This document shows positions 8,857 to 17,902 of a stretch of 64,000 nucleotides of DNA, in pieces. Position numbers and translations under genes: made by a program. How positions within the stretch are numbered: the stretch's first letter is position 1; each line of letters opens with the position of its first letter. The notes beneath the pieces are model-generated. The model did no database searches, was not told the DNA's origin, and saw only the letters and a list, made by a program, of their open reading frames with translations. Source of the DNA: a bacterium (GTDB lineage Bacteria; Ratteibacteria; UBA8468; B48-G9; DTJG01); the NCBI GenBank assembly GCA_026418655.1, contig JAOAAW010000063.1:1-64000 (forward strand), in the 5' to 3' direction.

Positions 8857-10631
8857 CAACACTCCTTTCTGTTTCTAACAAAAATTTCTATATTCTTTGT
8901 TGTTGTAAGGTGGATACACATGTTCAGTTCTTCAAGTTCCTTATCACAGGGTTGATTGTTTTCCATCTTATCTTTTATAATCGCCCTGAGTTGTTTTACC
9001 CGGTTTTCATAGAATTTTCTGCATAGGGTACCAACACAATCATAAAATGCCTTTTTTGTAATTTCATGATTGTCTTGCTCATCTTCTTTCATCAGAACAT
9101 GTGTCAGAAAACCGGCCTGCTCCGGATCACCCAGTTGATTCAACAATTTTGGAATTCTGGTTTCAGAAATCTCATTTTTGATGCAACAATCCATGATGGT
9201 CTGCACTGAACCTGGTAAAAGGTTATAACATTCAGAAATTTCTTTTGCCCATTCAGGTGATTTTAGAAGAATTGTAATCAAAGCTTTCTCTGCGTTTTTA
9301 GATGCATTTTGATTGAATGAATGTGTCATGTTGCCCGAATATGTTAAATTCTTTTTATCGGGAAGTGTTTCCATCTGTCTTAAAAGAACCTCCCTTTCAA
9401 TGCCAGCAATTTTAGCCAGTTCATTAACCCTAATTGACCTTTCAATTTCATCAGGAATATTGTTTATCAAACCCAGTATTTCCTCTATCATATCTGACTT
9501 ACCCCTCGGGGTTTTAGTTGAATACTTCTGATTTCCTACGTAAAAAGCAAAATCCAGAAAATCTTTTGATTGATTTAAAAACTTTTTCAGTGCTTCTGCA
9601 CCATAATTATCAAGAAAATCTTCAGGATCAAATCCCAAAGGCATAACACCTATCTTCACTTCAAATCCTGACGCAAGAATTGTTCCAAGATTTCTGAACG
9701 CTGCAGCTGTCCCAGCAGCATCAGAATCAAAAACCAGCAAAATTTTATTTGTCCATCTTTTCAAAAGTCTTAAATGATTTTCAGTTATAGCGGTACCAAG
9801 TGGTGCAATTGTATTCTCAAATCCTGCGATATGCATCTTGATCAGATCAAAATATCCCTCAACAATTATTGAAAATCCAACAGTTTTTATTCTTTCCTTT
9901 GCCCAATTCAATCCATAGAAAAGACTGCCTTTCTTAAACACATAATTCTCAGCAGTGTTAAGATACTTGGGTTGCTGCTGTTCATCAATAGCCCTTGCAC
10001 CGAATCCCACAACATTGTCCCTATGGTCAAAAATTGGGATCATCACCCTGTGTTTGAATACATCCGTATACGTATTGTCTTTTTTTACAATCAGCCCTGC
10101 CTGTTCAAAATCTGAAATTTTTAATTTTTTTTCAATAATAAATTCTGTCAGTTTATTACCTGAAGGTGCATAACCAAGGCAAAAATGTTCTCGCTGGGAT
10201 TGCCCGATACCACGCTTTTCAAGAAAATCAACGGCATTGTTTCCTGAGTTTGATTCAAGTGATGAAGAAAAGAAGTCCTTTGCAACTCTGTTGGCTTCAA
10301 TTATTTCTTTTTTTCTTTCATCATTTTCACTGTCAAACTGGTGTAAAGAAATTTTGACACCTCCCATCTCAGCAGCAATCCTGACAGCTTCCCCAAAGCC
10401 AATGTTTTCCATTTTCATTAAAAAAGTGATTATGTTTCCTCCAACACCACAGCCAAAACAATGGAAAATCTGTTTTTCTGAGCTGACAAAAAAAGAGGGT
10501 GTTTTCTCAGGGTGAAAAGGGCATAGTCCCTTATAACTTCTTCCTGATTTTTTCAGCTGCACATACTTTGAAATTACTTCAACTATATCTATTTTGTCAA
10601 TTATCTCATCAATCTTTTCAGAAGGAATCAT
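8856..10631 (-). CDS. dnaG: DNA primase
   Basis: 591 residues. An N-terminal CHC2 zinc finger (C37, H40, C58, C61), the primase core and a TOPRIM domain (VEGYFDLI for the catalytic Glu; LVFDSDAAG for the Asp pair) are visible, followed by a C-terminal DnaB-interacting region. It synthesises RNA primers at the replication fork. It forms the classic macromolecular-synthesis pair with rpoD, translationally coupled by a one-base overlap; rpsU, often upstream in other bacteria, is absent. A near-consensus promoter lies at 10692-10720, leaving a leader of about 50 bases. Confidence 0.95.
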   Translation of the reverse strand: MIPSEKIDEIIDKIDIVEVISKYVQLKKSGRSYKGLCPFHPEKTPSFFVSSEKQIFHCFGCGVGGNIITFLMKMENIGFGEAVRIAAEMGGVKISLHQFDSENDERKKEIIEANRVAKDFFSSSLESNSGNNAVDFLEKRGIGQSQREHFCLGYAPSGNKLTEFIIEKKLKISDFEQAGLIVKKDNTYTDVFKHRVMIPIFDHRDNVVGFGARAIDEQQQPKYLNTAENYVFKKGSLFYGLNWAKERIKTVGFSIIVEGYFDLIKMHIAGFENTIAPLGTAITENHLRLLKRWTNKILLVFDSDAAGTAAAFRNLGTILASGFEVKIGVMPLGFDPEDFLDNYGAEALKKFLNQSKDFLDFAFYVGNQKYSTKTPRGKSDMIEEILGLINNIPDEIERSIRVNELAKIAGIEREVLLRQMETLPDKKNLTYSGNMTHSFNQNASKNAEKALITILLKSPEWAKEISECYNLLPGSVQTIMDCCIKNEISETRIPKLLNQLGDPEQAGFLTHVLMKEDEQDNHEITKKAFYDCVGTLCRKFYENRVKQLRAIIKDKMENNQPCDKELEELNMCIHLTTTKNIEIFVRNRKEC

Positions 10632-10691
10632 AATAGGCCATACCCCCTACTTCCTTATTCTTTTTAGGAATTGTTTTTTCACCTGGTGTTA

Positions 10692-10720
10692 GTTATACCT
10701 GCGAGATGCCTGAGTGTCAA
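10692..10720 (-). promoter_or_regulatory. Sigma-70 promoter of the dnaG-rpoD operon
   Basis: The minus strand reads TTGACA (10720-10715), 17 bases, then TATAAC (10697-10692). This is one base off full consensus with ideal spacing. It would drive dnaG, rpoD and the three accessory genes behind them. Confidence 0.75.
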
Positions 10721-10759
10721 GATATGGACAAAATTATTTTTAGTTTTTTTAAGATAGGT

Positions 10760-10765
10760 TATAAT
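10760..10765 (+). promoter_or_regulatory. -10 element (TATAAT) immediately before lepB
   Basis: A perfect TATAAT ends six bases before the lepB ATG at 10772, so the message would have essentially no leader. The -35 region at 17-base spacing is only T-rich. No Shine-Dalgarno sequence is seen. Confidence 0.45.
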
Positions 10766-10771
10766 TAATTT

Positions 10772-11266
10772 ATGCTCTTCAGAATAATCAGAACTATTAT
10801 CGGAGCAGCGTTTCTCTTCCTCATAGGATACTATTTTGGCTTGAAAGGAGTCAGGTTCTATCAGGTTATTTCTGAATCCATGCTTCCAACACTTGAAGTG
10901 GGAGACCGTTTGGTTGGTGAAAAAATTGGAAAATTAAAATATGGAGACATAGTTGTCCTTGATGATCCTATGGAAAAAGAAAGTGTAATAATTAAACGCG
11001 TTGTTGGTCTTGAAGGAGACCTGATAGAAATAAGAAACGATGGGTATCTCTATAGAAACAGAGAAAAAATTGAAGAATCATACATTCTTGAAAAACCACA
11101 GTATGTTGTTACACCTGTAAAAATAGCACCGGGCAGAATTTATGTTCTTGGAGACAACAGGAATAATAGCGCTGATAGCAGCATTTGGGGACCTGTTTTG
11201 ATTAATTCTGTGAGAGCCCGCATTCTATTAAGATACTGGCCAATTAAAAAATTCAAAATCTTCTAA
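10772..11266 (+). CDS. lepB: Signal peptidase I
   Basis: 164 residues, a short Gram-positive-like form of signal peptidase I. One N-terminal membrane segment (about 4-23) anchors it. The catalytic serine S36 (SESMLPT) and lysine K75 (SVIIKRVVGL) form the Ser-Lys dyad, and the C-terminal signature GDNRNNSADSSIWGPV is intact. It removes signal peptides from exported proteins on the outer face of the inner membrane; clients in this window include the large secreted protein at 60392-63373. It is a single-gene unit between divergent dnaG and convergent hup. Confidence 0.93.
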   Translation: MLFRIIRTIIGAAFLFLIGYYFGLKGVRFYQVISESMLPTLEVGDRLVGEKIGKLKYGDIVVLDDPMEKESVIIKRVVGLEGDLIEIRNDGYLYRNREKIEESYILEKPQYVVTPVKIAPGRIYVLGDNRNNSADSSIWGPVLINSVRARILLRYWPIKKFKIF

Positions 11267-11295
11267 AAAAGATACGGACCTGAATGGTCCGTATC
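11265..11295 (-). terminator. Intrinsic terminator downstream of hup (also able to face lepB)
   Basis: A perfect 10-base-pair stem (GATACGGACC at 11271-11280 with GGTCCGTATC at 11286-11295) encloses a five-base loop. Read on the minus strand it is followed by six T residues (11270-11265), the classic form for ending hup. On the plus strand only a weak T/A tail follows, so it may be a partial terminator for lepB. It is the only strong intrinsic terminator found in the window. Confidence 0.8.
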
Positions 11296-11317
11296 TAAAA
11301 TAACTTAACAACATTAA

Positions 11318-11587
11318 TTACTTTACTGCAGCCTTCAATTCAGAACCGGGCTTAAACACTGGAACATTCTTGGCAGGAATCTTAATTGTTGCTCCGGTTC
11401 TTGGATTGCGACCTGTGCGTGCTTTTCTTTTTACCACCTTAAATGTACCAAAACCAACCAAGGTAACCGGTTTTCCCTTCTTCAAAGATGCTTTTATGCT
11501 ATTGATAACAGTTTCCACTGCTTCGGCTGCTTGCTTTTTTGTTATACCAACCTTTGCTACTGCTTCTATCAATTCTCCTTTATTCAT
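11318..11587 (-). CDS. hup: HU-family DNA-binding protein
   Basis: 89 residues, exactly HU/IHF size. The N-terminal helices (MNKGELIEAVAKVG) and the DNA-binding arm (VGFGTFKVVKRKARTGRNPRTG) followed by VFKPGSELKAAV match HU rather than IHF. It bends and compacts DNA as a dimer. It has a strong Shine-Dalgarno (AAAGGAGG), a near-perfect promoter at 11621-11649 and its own terminator, so it is a monocistronic, probably highly expressed gene. Confidence 0.95.
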   Translation of the reverse strand: MNKGELIEAVAKVGITKKQAAEAVETVINSIKASLKKGKPVTLVGFGTFKVVKRKARTGRNPRTGATIKIPAKNVPVFKPGSELKAAVK

Positions 11588-11620
11588 CCTGTTTCACCTC
11601 CTTTCAATTATTTTTTCATC

Positions 11621-11649
11621 AATATATCATTGGCTTTTCAACTTGTCAA
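11621..11649 (-). promoter_or_regulatory. Strong sigma-70 promoter of hup
   Basis: The minus strand shows TTGACA (11649-11644), 17 bases, then TATATT (11626-11621). The leader is about 30 bases and holds AAAGGAGG. It lies back to back with the tilS promoter, whose -35 starts 13 bases away. Confidence 0.8.
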
Positions 11650-11662
11650 GTGGCTCCTGCTA

Positions 11663-11691
11663 TTGACTGGTAAAGGTTTTAGAATTATCGT
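11663..11691 (+). promoter_or_regulatory. Promoter of tilS, with leaderless geometry
   Basis: TTGACT (11663-11668), 17 bases, TATCGT (11686-11691). The ATG at 11698 follows the -10 by six bases, so the transcript should begin at or within a base or two of the start codon. The -10 is weak but the -35 and spacing are good. Confidence 0.55.
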
Positions 11692-11697
11692 AATTGT

Positions 11698-13089
11698 ATG
11701 AGCAAGGAAATACAACGACTTAGCGAACAGGTACAAGAAGAAATCCGCAGTATTCCTTGTACCGGAGGAATTTTGCTTGCTGTATCAGGTGGACCCGATT
11801 CAATAGCGCTTGTAAATATAAGCGCTGAGAATTTACAGATAAAAGAAAGAATGCATATTGCTTATATCCACCATGGGCTGCGAAAAAATGCTGACAAAGA
11901 GCTTCAGTTTGTAAGAAATCTCGCTAAAAAAATTGGAGTGCCTTTTCATTACAGAAAAATCAGGGTTAAAAAAACTAAAGGAATATCTCTGGAAGAACAG
12001 GCGCGCATTAAGAGATATGAAGCCCTTGTAGATATAGCAAGAAAAACAAAATGCAAGGCAATTTTAACAGCCCATACAATGGACGATCAGGTTGAAACAG
12101 TATTACTTAATTTCATAACGGGTGCTGGCTTAAAAGGTCTTTGTGGCATGCAAACCGTGTCAGAAATAAATAAAAATGTATTGCTCATAAGACCTTTTCT
12201 TTCTATATCAAAAAAGCAAATTCTTTCCTATCTAAAAGAAAAAAATATTAAATTCATGTTGGATGAGAGCAATATTGACACAAAATTCAGAAGGAACTTT
12301 ATTCGGCATAAAGTTTTACCACTGCTTGAAGAAATTAACCCAGGTGTTAAGAAAAATATTTACAGAACATCGAAGATTCTATCGGATGATTTTGATTTTA
12401 TCAATTCTGAGGTGGAAAGAACTGTGAAGAAGCTTGTTTCTAAAAACAAACTGTTTTTACAATTTCCTTTAAGAAAATTTTTAAAGATGCATACATGTCT
12501 GCAGAGATATTTTATAAGAAAACTGCTTATGGAATTCTGTAATCTCTCATATCCAGCTGATTTTGAAACAATAGAAAAAATCAGGATATCTATTATAGAT
12601 GGTAAAAAGATTTCTATTGATAAATTCAATATTTCAGTCGTGTGCACAAAAAATGAAGTAAGACTATTAAAAAATGGTATCTTTGAGAAATTGCTTGCTG
12701 GTAAAATATTTATAATCAATGTTCCGGGCATTACGGAAATCAATGACCTGAACTGGAAAATTTCAACATCTTACAGGAAATTTTCAAAAAAATTTTTGCA
12801 CAACAAAAACAGGCTTATTGCATATATAGATGCAGATAGAATAAAGGGTAAACTTGTATTGAAACAACCAGAAAAAAACTGTGTTTTTTCTCCCCTTGGA
12901 ATGAAGAAAGAAGTAAAATTTAAGAAATACTGGAAAACACATAAAAAACAGATAGAACAATTTGTGGAATTTCCTTTTGTCATTGAAAATAATGGAAATA
13001 TTGTCTGGGTTGTTGGCGGTCATATTTCGCAGGATTATGCAATATCAAACAAAAGTCGTGTCCTTGAAATATCCGTAACCAAGCATTAG
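11698..13089 (+). CDS. tilS: tRNA(Ile)-lysidine synthase
   Basis: 463 residues. The N-terminal PP-loop ATP-binding motif SGGPDS (residues 30-35) is followed by family segments IHHGLR, LTAHTMDDQVETVLLNF and the LDESN...RNFIRHKVLPLL stretch, then a C-terminal substrate-recognition domain. The enzyme converts C34 of the AUA-reading tRNA-Ile to lysidine and is essential in nearly all bacteria. It is the first gene of a run with the aldo/keto reductase, though 53 bases and a fresh ribosome-binding site separate them. Confidence 0.95.
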   Translation: MSKEIQRLSEQVQEEIRSIPCTGGILLAVSGGPDSIALVNISAENLQIKERMHIAYIHHGLRKNADKELQFVRNLAKKIGVPFHYRKIRVKKTKGISLEEQARIKRYEALVDIARKTKCKAILTAHTMDDQVETVLLNFITGAGLKGLCGMQTVSEINKNVLLIRPFLSISKKQILSYLKEKNIKFMLDESNIDTKFRRNFIRHKVLPLLEEINPGVKKNIYRTSKILSDDFDFINSEVERTVKKLVSKNKLFLQFPLRKFLKMHTCLQRYFIRKLLMEFCNLSYPADFETIEKIRISIIDGKKISIDKFNISVVCTKNEVRLLKNGIFEKLLAGKIFIINVPGITEINDLNWKISTSYRKFSKKFLHNKNRLIAYIDADRIKGKLVLKQPEKNCVFSPLGMKKEVKFKKYWKTHKKQIEQFVEFPFVIENNGNIVWVVGGHISQDYAISNKSRVLEISVTKH

Positions 13090-13142
13090 AATATAGCATC
13101 TTTTGAAAAGTTGTGATGAATAAGCAAAAAAAGGGGTAAAAA

Positions 13143-14267
13143 ATGCTGTACAGAAAGTTTGGTAATACACCATATCAAGTTTCCATTCTTGGATTTGGTG
13201 CAATGAGATTGCCATCACTTCCTGATGGAACGGTTGATTTTGATAGAGCTACAGAATTGATAAGATATGCAATTGAACACGGAGTAAATTTTATTGACTC
13301 CCACCATTTCTACCACAATGGCCAGAGTGAAGAAGCCATCGGACGGGCTATTAAAGGATTCCCGAGAGAAAGATTGATTCTTCAGACAAAAATAGGTATG
13401 TATAATAACTATACTGATGAACAGTGCTGGCATCTTCTTGAAACGGCATTAAAAAAGATGAATACAGATTATATTGATTTTTATTTAACCCACAGTTTGA
13501 ACTGGGAATCTTATCTTAAATACAACAAACAATTTTTGAAATTCACGCAAAAAGCGCTTGACCAGAAATTAATACGCTATATAGGATTTTCTGTTCATGA
13601 CTCTGTTGAAAACATGAAAAAAATTATCAATACCGGTGAATTTTCTACCATGACTGTGCAGTATAATCTTCTTTACAGAGAAAGTGAACAGGCTATAGCA
13701 GTTGCAAATGAAAAAGGAATGGGAGTGGTTGTGATGGGTCCTGTGGGTGGTGGAACATTTGGAAACCCAGAAGAAGAGATAACAGAGTGGATAAGTTCCA
13801 GGGTTAACAGTACAGCCAGTTTAGCATTGCGTTTTGTACTATCAAATCCGAATGTCCATGTTGCAATCTCCGTAGTGAGTACACTTCAGCAGATAGCTGA
13901 AAATATTGAGACAGCAAGTAATTTTATCCCACTGGACAATAAAGATATTAAGAAAATTGATGAAATCGTTCAATCAAGAAAGGCACTTCTTAATCTCTAT
14001 TGTACGGGTTGCAGGTATTGTATGCCATGTCCGCATGGTGTGAATATTCCAGGAAACTTCCACTGGTATAATGTTGCAAATGTATACGGTGTGAAAAAAA
14101 GAGCATTGGAGAAATATTATTCAATGAAACAGGAAGAAAAGGCACACAGCTGTACAGAATGTGGAGAATGCGAACCAAAATGTCCACAAAAGATACCGAT
14201 AAGAGGAAAACTTAAAGAAGTTGCAAAATACTTTGAAAAAAATGAAATTCAGCCAGGCAAGGATTAA
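13143..14267 (+). CDS. Aldo/keto reductase with C-terminal 4Fe-4S ferredoxin-like domain
   Basis: 374 residues. The N-terminal aldo/keto reductase barrel carries the usual tetrad positions (D52, Y57, K83, H117). The C-terminus has two cysteine clusters, C287/C290/C293/C296 and C337/C340/C343/C347, able to hold two 4Fe-4S centres. Such fusions are common in anaerobes and are thought to exchange electrons with ferredoxin rather than rely only on NADPH; the substrate is unknown. An AAGGGG-type ribosome-binding site precedes the ATG. The 3' end overlaps the PPC-domain gene by 26 bases. Confidence 0.9.
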   Translation: MLYRKFGNTPYQVSILGFGAMRLPSLPDGTVDFDRATELIRYAIEHGVNFIDSHHFYHNGQSEEAIGRAIKGFPRERLILQTKIGMYNNYTDEQCWHLLETALKKMNTDYIDFYLTHSLNWESYLKYNKQFLKFTQKALDQKLIRYIGFSVHDSVENMKKIINTGEFSTMTVQYNLLYRESEQAIAVANEKGMGVVVMGPVGGGTFGNPEEEITEWISSRVNSTASLALRFVLSNPNVHVAISVVSTLQQIAENIETASNFIPLDNKDIKKIDEIVQSRKALLNLYCTGCRYCMPCPHGVNIPGNFHWYNVANVYGVKKRALEKYYSMKQEEKAHSCTECGECEPKCPQKIPIRGKLKEVAKYFEKNEIQPGKD

Positions 14268-14682
14268 GAGAGTTTTTATTGTAAGGCTGGAAGATAAAGA
14301 GAAACTTCCTGATACAATAGAATCTTTTGCAAAAAAATACAAAATACATCGTGGAATCTGCATAATGATTGGTGGAGTAGGTGGTGGAAAACTTGTTTCT
14401 GGACCAGAAAAATCAAATGTTTTTCCTGTTAATCCAATTTTAAGAAACATCACTGGAACAAGTGAAATTTTAGGAATTGGAACCATTTTCCCTGACAAAA
14501 ATAACAACCCGAGACTTCATATGCATGCATCTACAGGAAGAAAAAATAAAACCCTTGTCGGATGTATAAGACCAGGCATAAATGTATGGAAATTTATTGA
14601 ATTTATTATTCTTGAGATTGTTGATTCGAAAGCGGTTCGCATAAAAGACAATAAGGCGGGCTTTTTAATTCTTGAACCATAA
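14242..14682 (+). CDS. PPC/DUF296-domain protein
   Basis: About 146 residues from ATG 14242, a start favoured over the TTG at 14221. The PPC (plants and prokaryotes conserved, DUF296) fold is shown by the GGVGGGKLVSGP segment, the LHMHAS metal-site-like motif and GCIRPGINVWKFIE. Bacterial members are small trimers whose function is unsettled; plant members carry AT-hooks, which are absent here. The start lies inside the end of the aldo/keto reductase gene, suggesting coupled translation. Only three bases separate it from the following glycosidase-like gene. Confidence 0.8.
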   Translation: MKFSQARIKRVFIVRLEDKEKLPDTIESFAKKYKIHRGICIMIGGVGGGKLVSGPEKSNVFPVNPILRNITGTSEILGIGTIFPDKNNNPRLHMHASTGRKNKTLVGCIRPGINVWKFIEFIILEIVDSKAVRIKDNKAGFLILEP

Positions 14683-14685
14683 TTT

Positions 14686-16668
14686 ATGAGAAAAACATGC
14701 ATTGTTATTTCATATAACATCTCAATTTCATCAAGCGCTATTAGAGTATTAAAGACCTATCTTGAAAGTGTTTCAGGAAATTTCGTCGATGTAATTTTCA
14801 GCGAAAAAGAACTTCCTAAGGATTGCAATCTTATTATTATTGGAAACCCTGAGAGAAACAAAAGAATGGGAAAGTTTTGTGGTGCAAAATCTTTGAGGAA
14901 TTTAAGAGAAGATGGATATCTCCTTCGAACACTGTCAGAAAAAAACAGATATATTGTACTTATCTGTGGAAAAACGGAAAAAGGTGACAAATACGCAATA
15001 TATCATTTGATGAGAGAAATCAAAGTATCAGGGAAAAAAATAGCATTTCCACATCTCGATATCCGTATAAACCCTTTTATCAAAACAAGAGAAGTCGTTA
15101 TGGGAGATGCCTGTCCATGGGACCCATTTTTTTATGAAAATCAAATCAATGTCGATGAAAGAGCCGAAACATATGATACTATTTTCAATTCTGAGGCCTG
15201 CTATTTGAACTGTCCAGATAGATTTAGAAAAAAATACGCAATGAAAAAAATTGTTGAAAAGTATTGTATAGAAAATTGGGAAAAAGTGACATTGCTTGAT
15301 TATATCAACCAGATGGATTCTTTTGGATTCAATTCAATACAGTTTTATGATGAAGCAGAATCATACATGCATAGTGGCTGTCTCGTAAATCGTAGACAGC
15401 TTAGAGAAAAAATCATTTCAATGATGGACCAAACAAGAAAAATTGGAAATCGTATTTCATTCACAATCTGGGGCGCATATGCATGGGTGCAGAACAACAT
15501 AAGAGTTGTCTCTGACTGGGATGATCCCCTATGTGATGAAAAGGTTGTTTTCTCACCCGATTTCCAGATTAAAGATTCAAAGTGCTGGAACAGTGCTGAG
15601 GGAAGAAAAAAAATCCAGGCTCACTTAAATTATTTTACTGGATACATAAAATTAGTTGACCATATCATCAGTCATTTCTATGACCCTGGAGGTTGCAATC
15701 AGAATGGTTGCACCATTGGCACCTGCGTAAGAATAATGAACTATCAGACAAGAAAATTCAGAAGAGTTAATCCAGACCTTCAGGCAAGTTTTAATCTCTG
15801 GCCACTAACTTCAAACCACGAAGGCTTCAGCAAAGATGAGGTTTATTCAAATCTTACAAGAACCTGGTCTAAAACATTTACCTGGTGGAATTTCACAAAG
15901 GTTGTTGACCTGCTCGACCCTGATATCATGATAGCAAACAGATGCTTTGATTATGAAATTGCTGAAATGTGTTCAAAATGGAAAAGAAAATATGGACTCT
16001 GGACATGGTACACTTCCGATCAGGAAATTACAGCTTCCCTTCATGTTGAAGCAGAGAGATTGGGAAGGGAATTCGGTCAATTACCTGAAGAAGCTGGTTC
16101 AATTTTAGAATATGTTTGTGTTCCATCAAACTGTCACGGATTGAATAGTGCGTCTATATACATTGCATCAAGATTGTTGTGGGAACCAAAAAGAAACCCG
16201 TTTGAAATATTAAAAGAATTCTGTAATTGTGTATTCGGTCCAAAAATTTCGGATGCAATCTACAGCGGATATTATGCTATTGCAAGGATAAGAAATCGTG
16301 ATATTAAAGGAGATAGTGCCTTTAATGATGCATATCTTGGCGCAGGAACTCCGGATGTTGAAAAAGATATAGAATTATCAGGCGATGCCCTCTATAAACT
16401 CAATAAAATTTCTATAGATTCCTGCTGGATTCCTAAAATCCCTATCGTTATAGATAGAGAAATCATGCTGGAGGACCTCAGAGAACATGTAAAAATGATT
16501 CATCAGTATGCAAGATTCAGACAGGCCTATCTAAAACTTTCAAGAAAAGCAAGGATAACAGATTCAGACTGGAAAAAACTTCCTGCTGTTGAAAAGTTCA
16601 AAAACACAGGCGGAATGATTGAATGGAGGAAATGGCGGGATATTTTAAATTTAAGCCCTATGAAATAA
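14686..16668 (+). CDS. Glycoside-hydrolase-like protein (GH20/GH67/DUF4838-like architecture)
   Basis: 660 residues without a signal peptide. The first ~125 residues form an alpha/beta domain ending in GTEKGDKYAIYHL-like strands, resembling the small N-terminal domain of GH20/GH67-type enzymes. The middle looks like a TIM barrel rich in Trp, Tyr and acidic residues (FNSIQFYDEAES, FTIWGAYAW, HFYDPGGCNQNGC). Catalytic residues cannot be assigned confidently. It probably acts on an oligosaccharide in the cytoplasm, but the substrate is unknown. It ends in an 11-base tail-to-tail overlap with the minus-strand URO-D-like gene. Confidence 0.55.
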   Translation: MRKTCIVISYNISISSSAIRVLKTYLESVSGNFVDVIFSEKELPKDCNLIIIGNPERNKRMGKFCGAKSLRNLREDGYLLRTLSEKNRYIVLICGKTEKGDKYAIYHLMREIKVSGKKIAFPHLDIRINPFIKTREVVMGDACPWDPFFYENQINVDERAETYDTIFNSEACYLNCPDRFRKKYAMKKIVEKYCIENWEKVTLLDYINQMDSFGFNSIQFYDEAESYMHSGCLVNRRQLREKIISMMDQTRKIGNRISFTIWGAYAWVQNNIRVVSDWDDPLCDEKVVFSPDFQIKDSKCWNSAEGRKKIQAHLNYFTGYIKLVDHIISHFYDPGGCNQNGCTIGTCVRIMNYQTRKFRRVNPDLQASFNLWPLTSNHEGFSKDEVYSNLTRTWSKTFTWWNFTKVVDLLDPDIMIANRCFDYEIAEMCSKWKRKYGLWTWYTSDQEITASLHVEAERLGREFGQLPEEAGSILEYVCVPSNCHGLNSASIYIASRLLWEPKRNPFEILKEFCNCVFGPKISDAIYSGYYAIARIRNRDIKGDSAFNDAYLGAGTPDVEKDIELSGDALYKLNKISIDSCWIPKIPIVIDREIMLEDLREHVKMIHQYARFRQAYLKLSRKARITDSDWKKLPAVEKFKNTGGMIEWRKWRDILNLSPMK

Positions 16669-17743
16669 GTTTGCTCACCATTTCAACCCTTTCAAAATCA
16701 GCATTCGGCGGAACATTATCACTCATTCCAAGAATAAAAGAGCGCTTTGTTTTCAACGGAAGAATAACCTCATTGATGTATCTTATAAAATCCTGTTTTG
16801 TTCCACCCTCTTTACAGACAAGCACTGATGGAATACCACCCTGAAGCACAACTTTATTATCAAGGATATCAAGTGCTTCTTTTAAGGTAATCCTTGCCAT
16901 TGGCGCGGTAACTATTGCTTCAACAACATCCAGACCACAACCAGGAACAAGTGGCAGCAGATTTTCAGTTCTTCCGCACCAGTGACCTTCAAAGATTTTT
17001 CCTTTTTCTGAAAGTATCTTTTTACACTCCTGATAATAGGGAATTGCATATTCTTTGAAAATCGGTGGAGTTATCATCACCCCATCCATATTGTCACCTG
17101 TTGCAATCACATCAGCATATCCATCTGCAAGAATTTTAATTCCCTCAATGTATTTTTTGAAATAAGTGTCTAACAATTCATCAACTTCTTTCCTGTAATC
17201 AATCCATAGATAAAATGCATTCACATATCCTGCATCAATCTTTGCAAATTGAATAAAAGGGACAGAAAAACAGCCATTTAGAACAATACCGTCATCGTCT
17301 GTCTCTTCAAGTGCTTTTAATGCTGGCTGGTAGTCGGGTTCATAATATGTTGCCTCTGCAATGTATTTCATTATCCTGATGTCATCTATTGTTTTTATGA
17401 AATGCTCAGAAAGATGTCTTGTGCGATGCTCTGTTTCTGTTTTTTTATGTATGCATCTGACTGAACCAAGCGGTGTCGTAATTTCAGTTATGGTTGTTTC
17501 ATCAGTATCTATTTTTTTCGTTTTTATGCTGCTATCACAACTTGCCTTTATTCCTGGCTGCCTGTTCCAGATATAGCCACCAATAGCCCTCACAATATCA
17601 TTTCTGGTCATTCCCCTATATTTTTCTGGTAGAGTTCCCTCAGCAGTATTAACGTGGAGCCAGTAATCAAAATTCGGTGCCCACACAAGACAATCAACCG
17701 TTTCATTTTTCAAAGCCTTTAGAAATCTTTCTCTCTTTGTCAT
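16658..17743 (-). CDS. URO-D family methyltransferase-like protein, paralog 2
   Basis: 361 residues. It begins MTKRERFLKALKNETVD, a typical start for URO-D-like methyltransferases. The zinc-site pattern is complete: H254-x-C256 in FEGHWCG and a third cysteine, C310, in GGIPSVLVC, at the spacing seen in MtaA-type enzymes that move methyl groups onto or off corrinoid cofactors. A corrinoid protein is not encoded nearby. AAGGTGA precedes the ATG. Its single-gene setting between two plus-strand units leaves the substrate open. Confidence 0.82.
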   Translation of the reverse strand: MTKRERFLKALKNETVDCLVWAPNFDYWLHVNTAEGTLPEKYRGMTRNDIVRAIGGYIWNRQPGIKASCDSSIKTKKIDTDETTITEITTPLGSVRCIHKKTETEHRTRHLSEHFIKTIDDIRIMKYIAEATYYEPDYQPALKALEETDDDGIVLNGCFSVPFIQFAKIDAGYVNAFYLWIDYRKEVDELLDTYFKKYIEGIKILADGYADVIATGDNMDGVMITPPIFKEYAIPYYQECKKILSEKGKIFEGHWCGRTENLLPLVPGCGLDVVEAIVTAPMARITLKEALDILDNKVVLQGGIPSVLVCKEGGTKQDFIRYINEVILPLKTKRSFILGMSDNVPPNADFERVEMVSKLIS

Positions 17744-17854
17744 GTTTCACCTTTAATAATTTATGTTACTACAGGTAAAACCATTTTTCCAGATTTTTTA
17801 TTTTGGTCTCTTTATTATTCCAACATCTATGGACTTGCCAAAATTTCTTGGGGG

Positions 17855-17884
17855 GGTAAAATCAGGCTGGAAGAAGATTTTACC
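17855..17884 (+). promoter_or_regulatory. Inverted repeat in the 5' region of the disrupted protease gene
   Basis: GGTAAAATC (17855-17863) pairs perfectly with GATTTTACC (17876-17884) across a 12-base loop. It sits just upstream of the ribosome-binding site AAAGGTGG and the ATG at 17903. It could be a leader hairpin or operator; no T-tract follows, so a plus-strand terminator is unlikely. Confidence 0.35.
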
Positions 17885-17902
17885 AATAAAAAAGGTGGAA
17901 AT

